DNA from: Oscillospiraceae bacterium
GTDB taxonomy: Bacteria > Bacillota_A > Clostridia > Oscillospirales > CAG-272
DNA: 44,359 bases
Direction: 5' to 3'
NCBI GenBank assembly: GCA_015064665.1
Contig: SVRU01000012.1
Span: forward strand, 1 to 44,359
Each line of letters starts with the position of its first letter. The stretch's first letter is position 1. Shown here piece after piece: positions 1-7,304 of the stretch. Below the pieces are notes generated by a model that saw only the letters and a program-made list of their open reading frames with translations, had not been told where the DNA came from and did not search any database. The position numbers and the translations under genes were made by a program.

Positions 1-70
1 GGAGTAAAGAGTATGGCTCCGGCCCATCTGCAGTCTTCATCAGGTGAGCCGGAGCCATACTCTTTACTCC
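1..70. repeat. Terminal 30-bp-arm palindrome, probable fold-back artefact
   Basis: Bases 1-23 are the exact reverse complement of 48-70. Bases 24-30 and 41-47 continue the pairing with two imperfections, leaving a 10-base loop (31-40). The palindrome lies inside the coding start of the MBL-fold gene and destroys its reading, which fits a fold-back chimera at a contig end better than a functional hairpin. Confidence 0.85.
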
Positions 71-133
71 GACCCAATATAAATTATCCGCTATTCTGAA
101 AGGAGGAATAAGCGGTGCCGCTTTCTTTTCCAT
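1..133 (-). CDS. MBL-fold hydrolase, N-terminal fragment (partial, chimeric end)
   Basis: An ATG at 131-133 on the minus strand follows a good ribosome binding site (GAGGTG) and opens a frame that runs off the left end of the window. The first ~37 residues include FRIADNLYWVGVKSM and AHLMKTADG, which resemble the first beta strands of MBL-fold metallo-hydrolases, where the usual continuation is an LIDTG-type strand. Instead the reading continues as PEPYSLL, which is only the reverse complement of the preceding GVKSMAPAH codons, because the terminal 70 bases are a palindrome. The genuine gene is therefore probably readable only down to about position 31. No metal-binding HxHxDH motif is visible, so the function is inferred from the N-terminus alone. 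Confidence 0.5.
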   Translation of the reverse strand, partial: MEKKAAPLIPPFRIADNLYWVGVKSMAPAHLMKTADGPEPYSLL

Positions 134-160
134 ATTTCACCTCGTAATTAAATAAATAAA

Positions 161-199
161 AGAGGCTGGCTCAAGTTCCAAAAACCTGAGGTAGCCTCT
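161..199 (-). terminator. Terminator of the YdbC-like gene
   Basis: The arms AGAGGCT and AGCCTCT form a hairpin with further imperfect internal pairing (CTCAAG/CTGAGG region). It lies about 40 bases downstream of the 236-460 stop codon and is followed on the minus strand by a T-rich run (CTCTTTTATTT). Confidence 0.6.
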
Positions 200-235
200 A
201 ATGCGCTAAGGGGCCGGTCCCTTTCTATGTAGCAA

Positions 236-460
236 TTAGCCAAGGTCAAGGCTGTTGAGCATATCGCGAAGTATTTTTGCTTCCTCAGCAGTAACGGTAA
301 CGCCCTTGCCGATTTTCTCATGGTCGGGTGACCAAGTGCGAATATCATATACGGGTTCTCTGTCATTCCACTTAATGAGGTTGAGCTCTTTATTCCAGCC
401 GTTCTTACCCTCGCTTACGATTCCTATGGTGTTAATCACCTCATACTTAATCTCGGGCAT
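236..460 (-). CDS. YdbC-family PC4-like single-strand nucleic-acid-binding protein
   Basis: This 74-residue protein matches the small Firmicute YdbC family, related to the eukaryotic transcriptional coactivator PC4/p15. Recognisable stretches are GWNKELNLIKWNDREPVYDI, then RTWSPDHEKIGKGVTVT and a short C-terminal helix (EEAKILRDMLN), giving the four-strand-plus-helix PC4 plan at the usual length. PC4-fold proteins bind single-stranded DNA or RNA as dimers; the role of YdbC itself is poorly defined. The start follows AAGGAG at a normal distance. A consensus promoter at 515-543 and a terminator at 161-199 make it a single-gene unit, divergent from the PadR operon. Confidence 0.85.
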   Translation of the reverse strand: MPEIKYEVINTIGIVSEGKNGWNKELNLIKWNDREPVYDIRTWSPDHEKIGKGVTVTAEEAKILRDMLNSLDLG

Positions 461-514
461 TTTCTTTCTCCTTAATATATATGTTTTTATTAATAAATAT
501 ATTTATACATATCC

Positions 515-543
515 ATTTTATCACAACAAGAACGACTTGTCAA
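515..543 (-). promoter_or_regulatory. Sigma-A promoter for the YdbC-like gene
   Basis: On the minus strand TTGACA (538-543) and TAAAAT (515-520) are separated by 17 bases. The predicted start lies about 45 bases upstream of the ribosome binding site. Confidence 0.7.
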
Positions 544-616
544 CAATTATGTAAAAATAAGTTGAATTTTTTCGTAATTTTTCTTAAACAACTTTTTTAG
601 TTTTTCAAAAAAACTA

Positions 617-645
617 TTGACAAACAATGCTATGCGATGTATAAT
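617..645 (+). promoter_or_regulatory. Consensus promoter of the PadR operon
   Basis: TTGACA (617-622) and TATAAT (640-645) are both perfect consensus boxes with 17-base spacing. An imperfect palindrome at 625-649 (CAAT..TAT.C...G.ATA..ATTG, eight symmetric base pairs around position 637) covers the spacer and the -10 box. That is a plausible operator for autorepression by the PadR protein encoded just downstream; the operator role is inference. Confidence 0.8.
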
Positions 646-667
646 ATTGTGTGAAGGGAGGTATATT

Positions 668-982
668 ATGGATGCTCAAATGAAAAGAGGACTTCTTGAG
701 GTTTGTATACTTTCGGCAATACGCGACAATGAATCATACGGATACAAAATAATTTCCGTTCTTGAACCTCATATCAAAATATCGGAATCGACGCTTTATC
801 CGATTCTCCGAAGACTTGAATCAAACGGGTCTGTCACTACTCGCACCGAGGAATTTAACGGACGGCTCAGAAAATATTTCCGCATAACAACAAAAGGACG
901 GGCAAAGATTGCCGAATTTGTAGACGATATGATTGAATTTAAAAAAATCAGTGATTTCATAACGCGAAACGGAGAAATTTAA
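668..982 (+). CDS. PadR-family transcriptional regulator
   Basis: A 104-residue winged-helix repressor of the short PadR (s1) type. The N-terminus MDAQMKRGLLEVCILSAI, then SYGYKII, ESTLYPILRRLES and GRLRKYFRITTKGR, are the hallmark PadR helices and wing. The ATG at 668 is chosen because it follows GAAGGGAGG closely; an in-frame ATG at 617 would overlap the -35 box. It is the first gene of a three-gene operon with a DUF1700 and a DUF4097 protein, a conserved Firmicute arrangement. In such operons PadR represses its own transcription and the membrane partners are linked to envelope stress or antimicrobial response. The palindrome over the promoter supports autoregulation. Confidence 0.95.
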   Translation: MDAQMKRGLLEVCILSAIRDNESYGYKIISVLEPHIKISESTLYPILRRLESNGSVTTRTEEFNGRLRKYFRITTKGRAKIAEFVDDMIEFKKISDFITRNGEI

Positions 983-1033
983 TATAGCCGTAAGAGTAAA
1001 TCAAATGAAATACAACAGAAAGGATTATACGTT

Positions 1034-1687
1034 ATGACGTACGTTGAATGGGAAGGCGAGCTGCTTAAATGTTTGAAAAACCTGCCCGAAACAGAAAAAC
1101 ACGAAATAATAGACTATTATAAAGAAATGTATAGCGATAAACGCGATGCCGGACTGTCGGATGAAGAAATAATCAAAAATTTTGGCACTCCCATGTCCTG
1201 TGCGGCGAAAATACTTATGGAGCACACCGCAGAAGACGAAAAGCGCGAAGATACGAATGAAGAAAAAAGCGAAGAAGCAAAAGTAGAAATTACCGCAAAG
1301 AAAAGCAAGACGGACAAACGAAACGATGCTCGGTCAAATTATGCGGCAAGCTTTTCAATAGCGAAAATCGTGGGCTGGTTCTTTTTAACCGTTCTATTTA
1401 TTATTCCGTTTGCCGCGGTTATAATTTCGGCAATTGCCGCTCTTGGCGCATTGACAATTGCGGGTATTGCGGCAGCCGTGGCGGGTGCTATTGCCGTAAT
1501 CGCTTCTCCGTTTGCCTTCTTTTTCGGTTATGGCGGACTCGGCGTGCTTGCAACCGCAGGCGCCGGTGTTGCTGCGGTCGGAATAGGCTTGATCATGTTT
1601 GGAGTGTTTTACATCATCACAAAATATTCCGTCGTGTCCTGCATTAAAATCGTTAAGCATCTCACAGAAAGGAGATCCTCGAAATGA
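1034..1687 (+). CDS. DUF1700 (HAAS-domain) membrane protein
   Basis: 217 residues. The first ~60 form the helical HAAS/DUF1700 signalling domain (YVEWEGELLKCLKNLP, EIIDYYKEMYSDKRDAGLSD, IIKNFGTP). A highly charged linker (about 65-105) leads into several hydrophobic, Ala/Gly-rich membrane segments (about 110-205). Family members are typically co-encoded with PadR regulators and DUF4097 proteins, as here. The start ATG follows AAAGGA, and the stop overlaps the next start by four bases (ATGA), so translation is probably coupled. The exact biochemical role is not established; an envelope-sensing or regulatory membrane component is inferred from the operon. Confidence 0.9.
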   Translation: MTYVEWEGELLKCLKNLPETEKHEIIDYYKEMYSDKRDAGLSDEEIIKNFGTPMSCAAKILMEHTAEDEKREDTNEEKSEEAKVEITAKKSKTDKRNDARSNYAASFSIAKIVGWFFLTVLFIIPFAAVIISAIAALGALTIAGIAAAVAGAIAVIASPFAFFFGYGGLGVLATAGAGVAAVGIGLIMFGVFYIITKYSVVSCIKIVKHLTERRSSK

Positions 1688-2640
1688 TTAAAATATTCAA
1701 AAAAATAACCGTTATAGCTTTTGCTCTTGTTTTGCTCGGCGCTATACTCTTTACTACTGCGTTTGCCCTTTCGGGATTCAGCTTCAGCAACCTTTCCGGA
1801 GTCAAAATAAATTATCAGACCTTCACGGAGGACGACAGCTTAACGGCAAATAAGCTTTATTTAAATTTCGAATGCACGGATATTTACCTGACCTTTGACG
1901 AACAAGCTGAAAGAATATCGGTTACCTATCCCGAAAAAGAATCGAAAAACCAAAAGCTTTCCACCGTAACCTGCTCACAAAAGGACGGCTCTATATCAAT
2001 AGTTGAAAACGAAAGCAAAAAAATCAATCTGTTTCTGTGGGATTTTACGTCGAGAAGGGCCGAGGTTACAATCCCAAAAAACAGAATGCTTGACCTCGTT
2101 ATCGAAACCGACACGGGTGACGTTGAAATTAAAGGCAATTCAACCTTGACCTCACTCTCCGTCGAAACCGATACGGGAGATATTGACGTCAGCAGCACAG
2201 CGCTGACGGTTCAAAGGAACGCCGACTTTGAAGCAGATACCGGAGACGTTACCATTAACAAAATCTACGCTCAAAACCTTAACTTCGAGGTCGACACCGG
2301 CGAGATAACTATGAAGGATTGCTCGGCAACCAATAATATTAAAATTGACTCGGACACGGGAGACGTGGAATTAGTCGGCATCATCACATGCGAGCTAATT
2401 GAAATAATAACCGACACGGGTGATATTGACGCTGAAAATGCAATAGTAGATGCAATGACAATTTCAACAAAAACCGACACGGGTGACGTCAAAATCAAGC
2501 TCGCAGGCAAAAAATCCGATTACGGAATATCGATTAATATATCAACGGGCAAATCAAACGTTTCGAATCAATCGGGCTCACCGAGAAGCATTTCGGTGAA
2601 ATCCTCAACCGGAGACGCGAAAATATTTTTTGAAAACTAA
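1684..2640 (+). CDS. DUF4097 beta-helix envelope protein with DTGD repeats
   Basis: 318 residues. An N-terminal hydrophobic segment (about 8-30) is a signal anchor. The ectodomain carries at least seven spaced repeats of DTGDV/DTGDI/DTGEI (about residues 141-260), ending with a related STGDA near 307. The period is about 17-25 residues, as expected for one right-handed beta-helix rung per repeat in DUF4097 putative adhesins. It closes the PadR-DUF1700-DUF4097 operon, overlapping its upstream neighbour by four bases, and is followed by a bidirectional terminator. Asp and Gly at each turn could line a face of the helix or bind cations, but that is inference. It probably sits on the outer face of the membrane. 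Confidence 0.9.
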   Translation: MIKIFKKITVIAFALVLLGAILFTTAFALSGFSFSNLSGVKINYQTFTEDDSLTANKLYLNFECTDIYLTFDEQAERISVTYPEKESKNQKLSTVTCSQKDGSISIVENESKKINLFLWDFTSRRAEVTIPKNRMLDLVIETDTGDVEIKGNSTLTSLSVETDTGDIDVSSTALTVQRNADFEADTGDVTINKIYAQNLNFEVDTGEITMKDCSATNNIKIDSDTGDVELVGIITCELIEIITDTGDIDAENAIVDAMTISTKTDTGDVKIKLAGKKSDYGISINISTGKSNVSNQSGSPRSISVKSSTGDAKIFFEN

Positions 2641-2645
2641 ATAAA

Positions 2646-2695
2646 AAAACAAGCCGATGGGCGACCAAATTATAAGTCACCTATCGGCTTGTTTT
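2646..2695. terminator. Bidirectional terminator between convergent genes
   Basis: AAAACAAGCCGAT pairs with ATCGGCTTGTTTT around a loop that also holds GCGAC/GTCAC. A-rich and T-rich flanks on the two sides allow termination in both directions. The last codons of the minus-strand gene ending at 2677 lie inside the hairpin. Confidence 0.85.
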
Positions 2696-3174
2696 ATAAA
2701 CGGCAATATTTTCTTCCACTCCCCGACCAATCCATCAAGCGAATAGGCAGCATTCGCGGCAGATGTTGAAGGCAGGCATATTGCATCGCGCTGTATTTTT
2801 TCTCTTATATATTTGTTATAATATTTTTCCGCCGTTTTCCCGTTGACGAATATAGCCGATATATCGGCTGCTTTAAGTATTACAGATATATCGTTTGCCG
2901 AAGCGTTTTTTATCGTACTGTCTGCGCTTCCCTCTATTTCGCAGGAAGAAATAACGTCCCAAACGGCTATATGATTTTGAAGCAAAAACAATCGCTTTTC
3001 TTCAACCGTTGCATCATTTTTCAGGTCAAGCAATGCCGAAAGAACTCTCCAAAACCTATTTTGAGGATGACCGTAAAAAAAATTTACCTCTCGTGATTTA
3101 ACCGACGGAAAGCTCCCGAGAATCAATATTTTCGAATTACCGTCGTATACCGGATTTATAGGATGTGTTGGCAT
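2677..3174 (-). CDS. DNA-deoxyinosine glycosylase (uracil-DNA glycosylase superfamily)
   Basis: 165 residues in the range of family 6 hypoxanthine/uracil-DNA glycosylases. Motif I is KILILGSFPSVKSRE (about 13-27), followed by FFYGHPQNRFWRVLSALL, typical of this family. Motif II near the C-terminus is LPSTSAANAAY (about 136-146), close to the usual LPSTSPAN. The enzyme should remove deaminated bases (hypoxanthine from dI, possibly uracil) from DNA in the cytoplasm. The ATG is preceded by GAAGGATAT. It is the last gene of a minus-strand set with the PH-domain and MaoC genes (12- and 11-base gaps), which have no obvious functional link to it. Confidence 0.88.
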   Translation of the reverse strand: MPTHPINPVYDGNSKILILGSFPSVKSREVNFFYGHPQNRFWRVLSALLDLKNDATVEEKRLFLLQNHIAVWDVISSCEIEGSADSTIKNASANDISVILKAADISAIFVNGKTAEKYYNKYIREKIQRDAICLPSTSAANAAYSLDGLVGEWKKILPFIKQADR

Positions 3175-3186
3175 AATATATCCTTC

Positions 3187-3612
3187 TCAACTTGATTTTC
3201 CGCACCGTGCTTCAAGCTCTCTCATAAATTCGTCGTTTGAAGCAACGCTGACACTAATTACGTCGTACTTATTATATTTAACATTGACGTGCTCAAATGA
3301 ATTCTTTAGCGCGAGCATCGATTCCGAGTAAAATTTTCGTTCTTTTTTTAATTCTCTTATTTTATCATAAGGAATTTCTTTTTTTAATACAAAACCGAAT
3401 TTTATAAAAAGCGAATTTTCCCGAAGCTCGACGTATCCAAAAAACGAAGAAAGCAAAAAATAAAAGGTAAATACGTCCGTCGGAATCATAATCAACAATG
3501 CAACGGGCTGGAAAGCGGCAAGCACGGTTACGGAAATCATAAGAATTGAAGTAGGTATCCAAATTATTCCAAAAAGCTTATCAAATAACGGTTTGAATCT
3601 TTTATTTTCCAC
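3187..3612 (-). CDS. Bacterial PH-domain membrane protein (bPH_4/DUF1200-like)
   Basis: 141 residues with two hydrophobic segments near the N-terminus (about 14-37 and 40-56). A small beta-rich domain follows: ENSLFIKFGFVLKKEIPYDK, IRELKKERKFYSES, LKNSFEHVNVKYNKYDVISV, and a closing EFMRELEARC helix. This order (first strand, IPYDKI, a 'rkvys S alSldrl' stretch, 'S..d...F...L') is that of the YyaB-like bPH_4 family. Function unknown; the domain would face the cytoplasm. It lies between the MaoC and glycosylase genes on the same strand with short gaps. Confidence 0.75.
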   Translation of the reverse strand: MENKRFKPLFDKLFGIIWIPTSILMISVTVLAAFQPVALLIMIPTDVFTFYFLLSSFFGYVELRENSLFIKFGFVLKKEIPYDKIRELKKERKFYSESMLALKNSFEHVNVKYNKYDVISVSVASNDEFMRELEARCGKSS

Positions 3613-3623
3613 AAGCAGCCCCT

Positions 3624-4058
3624 TTAATTATTCAATTTAATTTTTACAACAGCTTCGGTAACGTCGGTCAACACCAATTCTCCGTTTTGATTGTAAGCTT
3701 CTATGGTAACTTCGACTATACCGTTTTTTTCATTGCGCTTGGTAAGCCCGGTAACAGTAGCCTTTCCGCTTAATACGTCGTCGGCAAAAACAGGCTTTAA
3801 CCACTCTATTTTTGTGGATTTCCCGGCAAGCAGCTCTTCGCCAAAAAAACTCACCTCCAGATATTTTGCCCAAACCGACATAAACGACATTACGCCGGGC
3901 GCAATTATTCTGCCGAACGGCGTTTTCTTGGCATACTCTTCATCGGTATGGAGAGGAATATTATCATAAAGCTTTGCGAAATCAATCATTTTTTCTTTTT
4001 CTATGACGGTATCGGGAATCTCGACCGACATCCCCACCTTTAATTCGTTAAAATACAT
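3624..4058 (-). CDS. MaoC-like (hot-dog fold) enoyl-acyl hydratase
   Basis: 144 residues, single hot-dog domain. The hydratase signature FAKLYDNIPLHTDEEYAKKT, then FGRIIAPGVMSFMSVWAKY, carries the conserved Asp and His (about D32 and H37) that activate water in R-specific enoyl-CoA hydratases. It should act reversibly on trans-2-enoyl-CoA or a related acyl thioester. The gene lies 127 bases downstream of, and on the same strand as, the T-box-controlled acyl-CoA synthetase fusion, with no strong terminator between them, so read-through co-expression is plausible. The natural substrate cannot be read from sequence. Confidence 0.88.
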   Translation of the reverse strand: MYFNELKVGMSVEIPDTVIEKEKMIDFAKLYDNIPLHTDEEYAKKTPFGRIIAPGVMSFMSVWAKYLEVSFFGEELLAGKSTKIEWLKPVFADDVLSGKATVTGLTKRNEKNGIVEVTIEAYNQNGELVLTDVTEAVVKIKLNN

Positions 4059-4185
4059 ATTCTCTCCTTGTTGATTTTCCTCTCCGTTTGAAGATAGCCC
4101 TTCCCTTTTATTTTTTGTTAGCCCTCAAGAAAACGCCGATATGGTCAAGTTTTTTTCCTCTCGTATGCTTTTTCATAAAGTAAAA

Positions 4186-6453
4186 TCAAAGTTTATTCCT
4201 TTGAATTTTACCGCTTATGGTTTTGGGAAGCTCGTCGCGGAAGACAACCACTCTCGGATATTTATAAGGCGCGGTATGATCCTTGACGTATTTTTGAATT
4301 TCCTTCTTTAATTCCTCTGTTCCTTCGGTGCCCTTAGTTAAAACGATGCTCGCCTTGACGACCTGTCCGCGAACTTCGTCGGGAACGGCGGAAACTCCGC
4401 ATTCCAATACGTAAGGAAGCTCCATTATTACCGACTCTATCTCGAACGGGCCGATGCGGTAACCGGAGGATTTGATAACGTCGTCCACGCGGCCAACGTA
4501 CCAGAAATATCCGTCCTCATCACGCCAAGCAGTGTCACCAGTGTGATATAATCCGTCGTGCCAAGCCTCGTCGGTCTTTGCACTGTCGCGGTAATATTCT
4601 CTGAAAAGTCCGCAGGGGGTGGACTTGTCGGTGTGAATTACAATCTCTCCAACCTCACCGGCAGGAAGAGAATTTCCGTCGCTGTCCACAACGTCAACGT
4701 CGTATTGAGGATTTGCCTTACCCATAGCGCCGATTTTAGGAGTTGTGCCGTAAAGATTTGCTATTGCAAGAGTCGTTTCGGTTTGACCGAAGCCCTCCAT
4801 TATTTCAAGTCCGGTTGCCTCCTTGAACTTGTTGAATACCTCGGGGTTAAGTGCTTCGCCCGCAGTCGTCATATGATGAATTGACGACAGATCGTACTTT
4901 GAAAGGTCGCCGCGGATCAACATACGAAGCATCGTAGGCGGAGCGCAGAAGGTAGTGATATTGTACTCGGCAAACATGGGCAAAAGTTCGTTTTCGTCAA
5001 ATTTATCAAAATCGTATACAAAAACCGCGCCCTCGCACAGCCACTGACCGTAAAGCTTGCCCCAGAGTGATTTGCCCCAGCCCGTATCAGAGATGGTCAG
5101 ATGTAAGCCGTCGCGCTCACAGCAGTGCCAATATTTAGCCGTAACGTAGTGTCCCAAAGCGTAGGTGTGCTTATGAGACGCCATTTTAGGATTACCGGTC
5201 GTTCCCGAGGTGAAGAACATAAGCGCCGCTTCATCCCCCTCGGAAGAATCCTCGGGGCGTTCGTATTTGCCTGAAAACAGAGTGTATTCCTTATCGAAAT
5301 CAAGCCAACCGTCTTTTGCACCGCCCACCATAACGAGCTTTTCAACCTGAGGACATTTTTTAGCCGCACTCTCGGCATATTGATAGGTATCGCCGTCAGC
5401 CGTACATACGATTGCCTTAACACCGGCTGAATTGTATCTGTACTCAAAGTCGTGCTCTTTCAATTGGTTGGTAGCGGGAATTGCAACAGCGCCGAGCTTG
5501 TGAAGCGCAACCATACAGAACCAGAACTGGTAATGACGCTTAAGAACCAGCATTACCTTGTCACCGCGCTTAATACCGAGCGAGGTGAAGTAGTTTGCAA
5601 CCTGATTGGAGGCTCTTTTTATGTCTTTAAAGGTAAAACGTCTTTCAAACTTATTTTTATCCAAGTGAAGCATTGCAAGCTTTTCCGGATATTTCTCTGC
5701 GATTCCGTCAACGATATCAAAGCCGAAATTAAACATATCGGTATTTTTAAATTTAATCGATTCAAGTCTGCCCTCGGCGTCCTCTTTGGTTTCGACGAAT
5801 TTTTCGCATACGAGCTTTTCGCTCGTTTTGGCTGCCATAACGCTTTTTCTGACTACCGTTTCAGCCGAATTATCCCCCGACATGACAACTGCAACAAAGG
5901 TGCAATTTTTGCCGTCTACGGCAATCATACCGTGAGGCATGGAGGAATTATAATAAATGCTGTCGCCCTCACCGAGCACTTCGACGTGGTCGCCGACCTG
6001 AACCTTGAGCTTACCGCTTAAAACAAGGTCGAACTCCTGTCCGCTGTGGGTTGTCAGATGAATGGGTTTATTTTGCTGCGCCTGAGAGTATTCATAGGTA
6101 ACGTAATAAGGCTCGGCAAGCTTATCCTTAAATTTGGGTGCAAGGTTGGAAATATCTATGCCGTCTTCCTTTGCGGTTTCCTGTCCTTTTCCCTTTCTTG
6201 TAACCGTGTAGGTTGAAAGCTTAGCAGAACTACCTTCAAGAAGCTCGGTCATTTCAACACCGAATGCCAACGCACATTTGTGTATAAATGAGAAAGGAAT
6301 GTCTTCTTTTCCGCTTTCATATTTCAAATACTGTTTTTCGCTAACGTTTGTTTTCTCGGTCATATCGTTAACGGAAAAGCCCATAATTTCGCGCAACTCC
6401 TTAATTCTTGTTGCGACCTCTGACAATTGACTTAAAGTGTTGTTTGTGTTCAT
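4186..6453 (-). CDS. HTH-cupin-acyl-CoA synthetase fusion
   Basis: 755 residues in three parts. Residues ~13-70 are an XRE-type helix-turn-helix (IKELREIMGFSVNDMTEKTN, YLKYESGKEDIP). Residues ~115-195 are a cupin (LTTHSGQEFDLVLSGKLKV, YYNSSMPHGM). Residues ~235-755 are an AMP-binding adenylate-forming ligase with P-loop FFTSGTTGNPKMASHKH, GFGQTETT, YHTGDTAWRDEDGYFWYVGR, DDVIKSSGYRIGPFE, and the catalytic lysine K749 in PKTISGKIQR. It should activate a carboxylic acid to acyl-CoA via an acyl-adenylate; the ligase core resembles medium- or branched-chain acyl-CoA synthetases. The HTH and cupin suggest the protein also senses a ligand or binds DNA. A T-box leader directly upstream ties expression to an uncharged tRNA, pointing to an amino-acid-linked role. 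Confidence 0.93.
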   Translation of the reverse strand: MNTNNTLSQLSEVATRIKELREIMGFSVNDMTEKTNVSEKQYLKYESGKEDIPFSFIHKCALAFGVEMTELLEGSSAKLSTYTVTRKGKGQETAKEDGIDISNLAPKFKDKLAEPYYVTYEYSQAQQNKPIHLTTHSGQEFDLVLSGKLKVQVGDHVEVLGEGDSIYYNSSMPHGMIAVDGKNCTFVAVVMSGDNSAETVVRKSVMAAKTSEKLVCEKFVETKEDAEGRLESIKFKNTDMFNFGFDIVDGIAEKYPEKLAMLHLDKNKFERRFTFKDIKRASNQVANYFTSLGIKRGDKVMLVLKRHYQFWFCMVALHKLGAVAIPATNQLKEHDFEYRYNSAGVKAIVCTADGDTYQYAESAAKKCPQVEKLVMVGGAKDGWLDFDKEYTLFSGKYERPEDSSEGDEAALMFFTSGTTGNPKMASHKHTYALGHYVTAKYWHCCERDGLHLTISDTGWGKSLWGKLYGQWLCEGAVFVYDFDKFDENELLPMFAEYNITTFCAPPTMLRMLIRGDLSKYDLSSIHHMTTAGEALNPEVFNKFKEATGLEIMEGFGQTETTLAIANLYGTTPKIGAMGKANPQYDVDVVDSDGNSLPAGEVGEIVIHTDKSTPCGLFREYYRDSAKTDEAWHDGLYHTGDTAWRDEDGYFWYVGRVDDVIKSSGYRIGPFEIESVIMELPYVLECGVSAVPDEVRGQVVKASIVLTKGTEGTEELKKEIQKYVKDHTAPYKYPRVVVFRDELPKTISGKIQRNKL

Positions 6454-6498
6454 GGTTATAAACCTCCTTAAATACTTACTGAATTCTGTTTTGAAAAC

Positions 6499-6770
6499 AA
6501 AAAACCCATCTCAAGCCTTTGCTTTGAGACGGGTATAACATACTCGCGGTACCACTCAAATTGCAGTTATATAAACTGCCGCTTTAGAGTCCATCAACTC
6601 CTATGCACTTACGTAGCAAACACGGAAGGACCTACTTGATATGCTCTTTTGGACCTCCAGCTCGGAAGGGATAAGATTTCTATCGGTTTTATCGGGATTA
6701 CACCGTCCCCGACTCTCTGTGAAAACGCTTAATAGAATCCGTCTTCGTCGTAGCTTTTAAATATTAAGTT
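6499..6770 (-). promoter_or_regulatory. T-box riboswitch leader of the acyl-CoA synthetase fusion
   Basis: On the minus strand the leader shows T-box landmarks in order: AGAGAGT (GA motif), CGGTGTAAT (GGTG loop), GAGCTGG, GTAGGTCCTTCCGTG, and the T-box proper TGGTACCGCG (complement of 6545-6554). An intrinsic terminator follows (ACCCGTCTCAA/TTGAGATGGGT then TTTTTT, 6503-6534), 50 bases before the synthetase gene. An uncharged tRNA ending in ACCA would pair with UGGU and favour antitermination. The specifier cannot be fixed by eye. The upper helix TTCTAT/ATAGAA places it in GAAATCTTATCCC, so ATC (Ile) or CTT (Leu) are the best candidates. Both are branched-chain amino acids and both tRNAs normally carry discriminator A. 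Confidence 0.92.
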
Positions 6771-6776
6771 GTGAAA

Positions 6777-6805
6777 AGTATAGCACATAAAATACGGTTT
6801 GTCAA
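6777..6805 (-). promoter_or_regulatory. Promoter of the T-box leader
   Basis: Minus-strand TTGACA (6800-6805) and TATACT (6777-6782) are separated by 17 bases, placing the transcript start near 6770, just before the T-box stem I region. Confidence 0.8.
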
Positions 6806-6899
6806 GCACTTTTTTCAATTTTTCCATTTTCATTTTTTGCCATGCTTGTTTCAAGCAATCTGACAGTTCCTCACACTTGGAACGCAAATCCATGTTTTT

Positions 6900-6917
6900 G
6901 ACGCGATGCGTCAATAT
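6900..6917. repeat. GACGC-hairpin repeat, copy 1
   Basis: GACGC-GAT-GCGTC followed by AATAT. Two similar copies, at 6976-6993 and 7305-7324, are followed by AATATAC. Confidence 0.6.
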
Positions 6918-6975
6918 TTCTCGTTTTTTAATTTCAAGTGAGCTTAACGAAAAACGAACCGCAAACTAGGCTTTT

Positions 6976-6993
6976 GACGCAGGCGTCAATATA
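6976..6993. repeat. GACGC-hairpin repeat, copy 2
   Basis: TTTTGACGC-AG-GCGTCAATATAC. The same order, hairpin then GTATGCGAACC some 25-55 bases later, occurs here and at copy 3. Confidence 0.65.
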
Positions 6994-7010
6994 CAGCCAC
7001 CGACGGTATG

Positions 7011-7033
7011 CGAACCCAGGACCGACCGGTTAT
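7011..7033 (-). pseudogene. tRNA(CAT) relic fragment
   Basis: CGAACCCAGGACCGACCGGTTAT is identical, apart from one base, to the plus-strand image of the T-arm, variable loop and anticodon 3' arm of the intact tRNA at 7522-7598. The rest of the tRNA is missing on both sides, so this is a truncated copy rather than a gene. Confidence 0.65.
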
Positions 7034-7206
7034 ACTCCTTACGAGCACGCCTTCTTCGCAGGCGTCACTTCGTGCTTGCATCGCTCCGCGATGCGCTCGT
7101 GGAGCAATCTGCGCGTGGCTCGCCGATGAGCATGCTCATTGACTCTCTTGCGCTTGATTATGTAGCCTCCGGCTCAAAGCGGTCGAGCGGTCAGAGACCG
7201 CATCCT

Positions 7207-7265
7207 AGATGGTCCACCGGCAGAAACAAAAATGCCACCCGATAGGGTGGCGTTTCTGCTGGTGG
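7207..7265. repeat. 59-base hairpin block, copy A
   Basis: Begins AGATGGTCCACCGGCAGAAA and ends GCGTTTCTGCTGGTGG. It matches copy B (7469-7527) at 58 of 59 positions. Outer arms CCACCGGCAGAAAC/GTTTCTGCTGGTGG enclose an inner GCCACCC-GATA-GGGTGGC hairpin. Unlike copy B, no tRNA gene follows; the 3' flank is unrelated until CATCTAGGA at 7292. Confidence 0.85.
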
Positions 7266-7304
7266 GGCAAATTTCACAAAAATCAAACCAGCATCTAGGA
7301 TTTT

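Noticed and set aside
1..70. Functional hairpin terminator or regulatory element at the left end
   Set aside because: The palindrome sits inside a start-proximal coding region, has no T run and makes the protein read as its own complement; a fold-back artefact fits better.
6938..7129. 63-codon frame in the repeat region
   Set aside because: It runs through tRNA-derived and hairpin repeats, lacks a ribosome binding site and shows no protein-like pattern.
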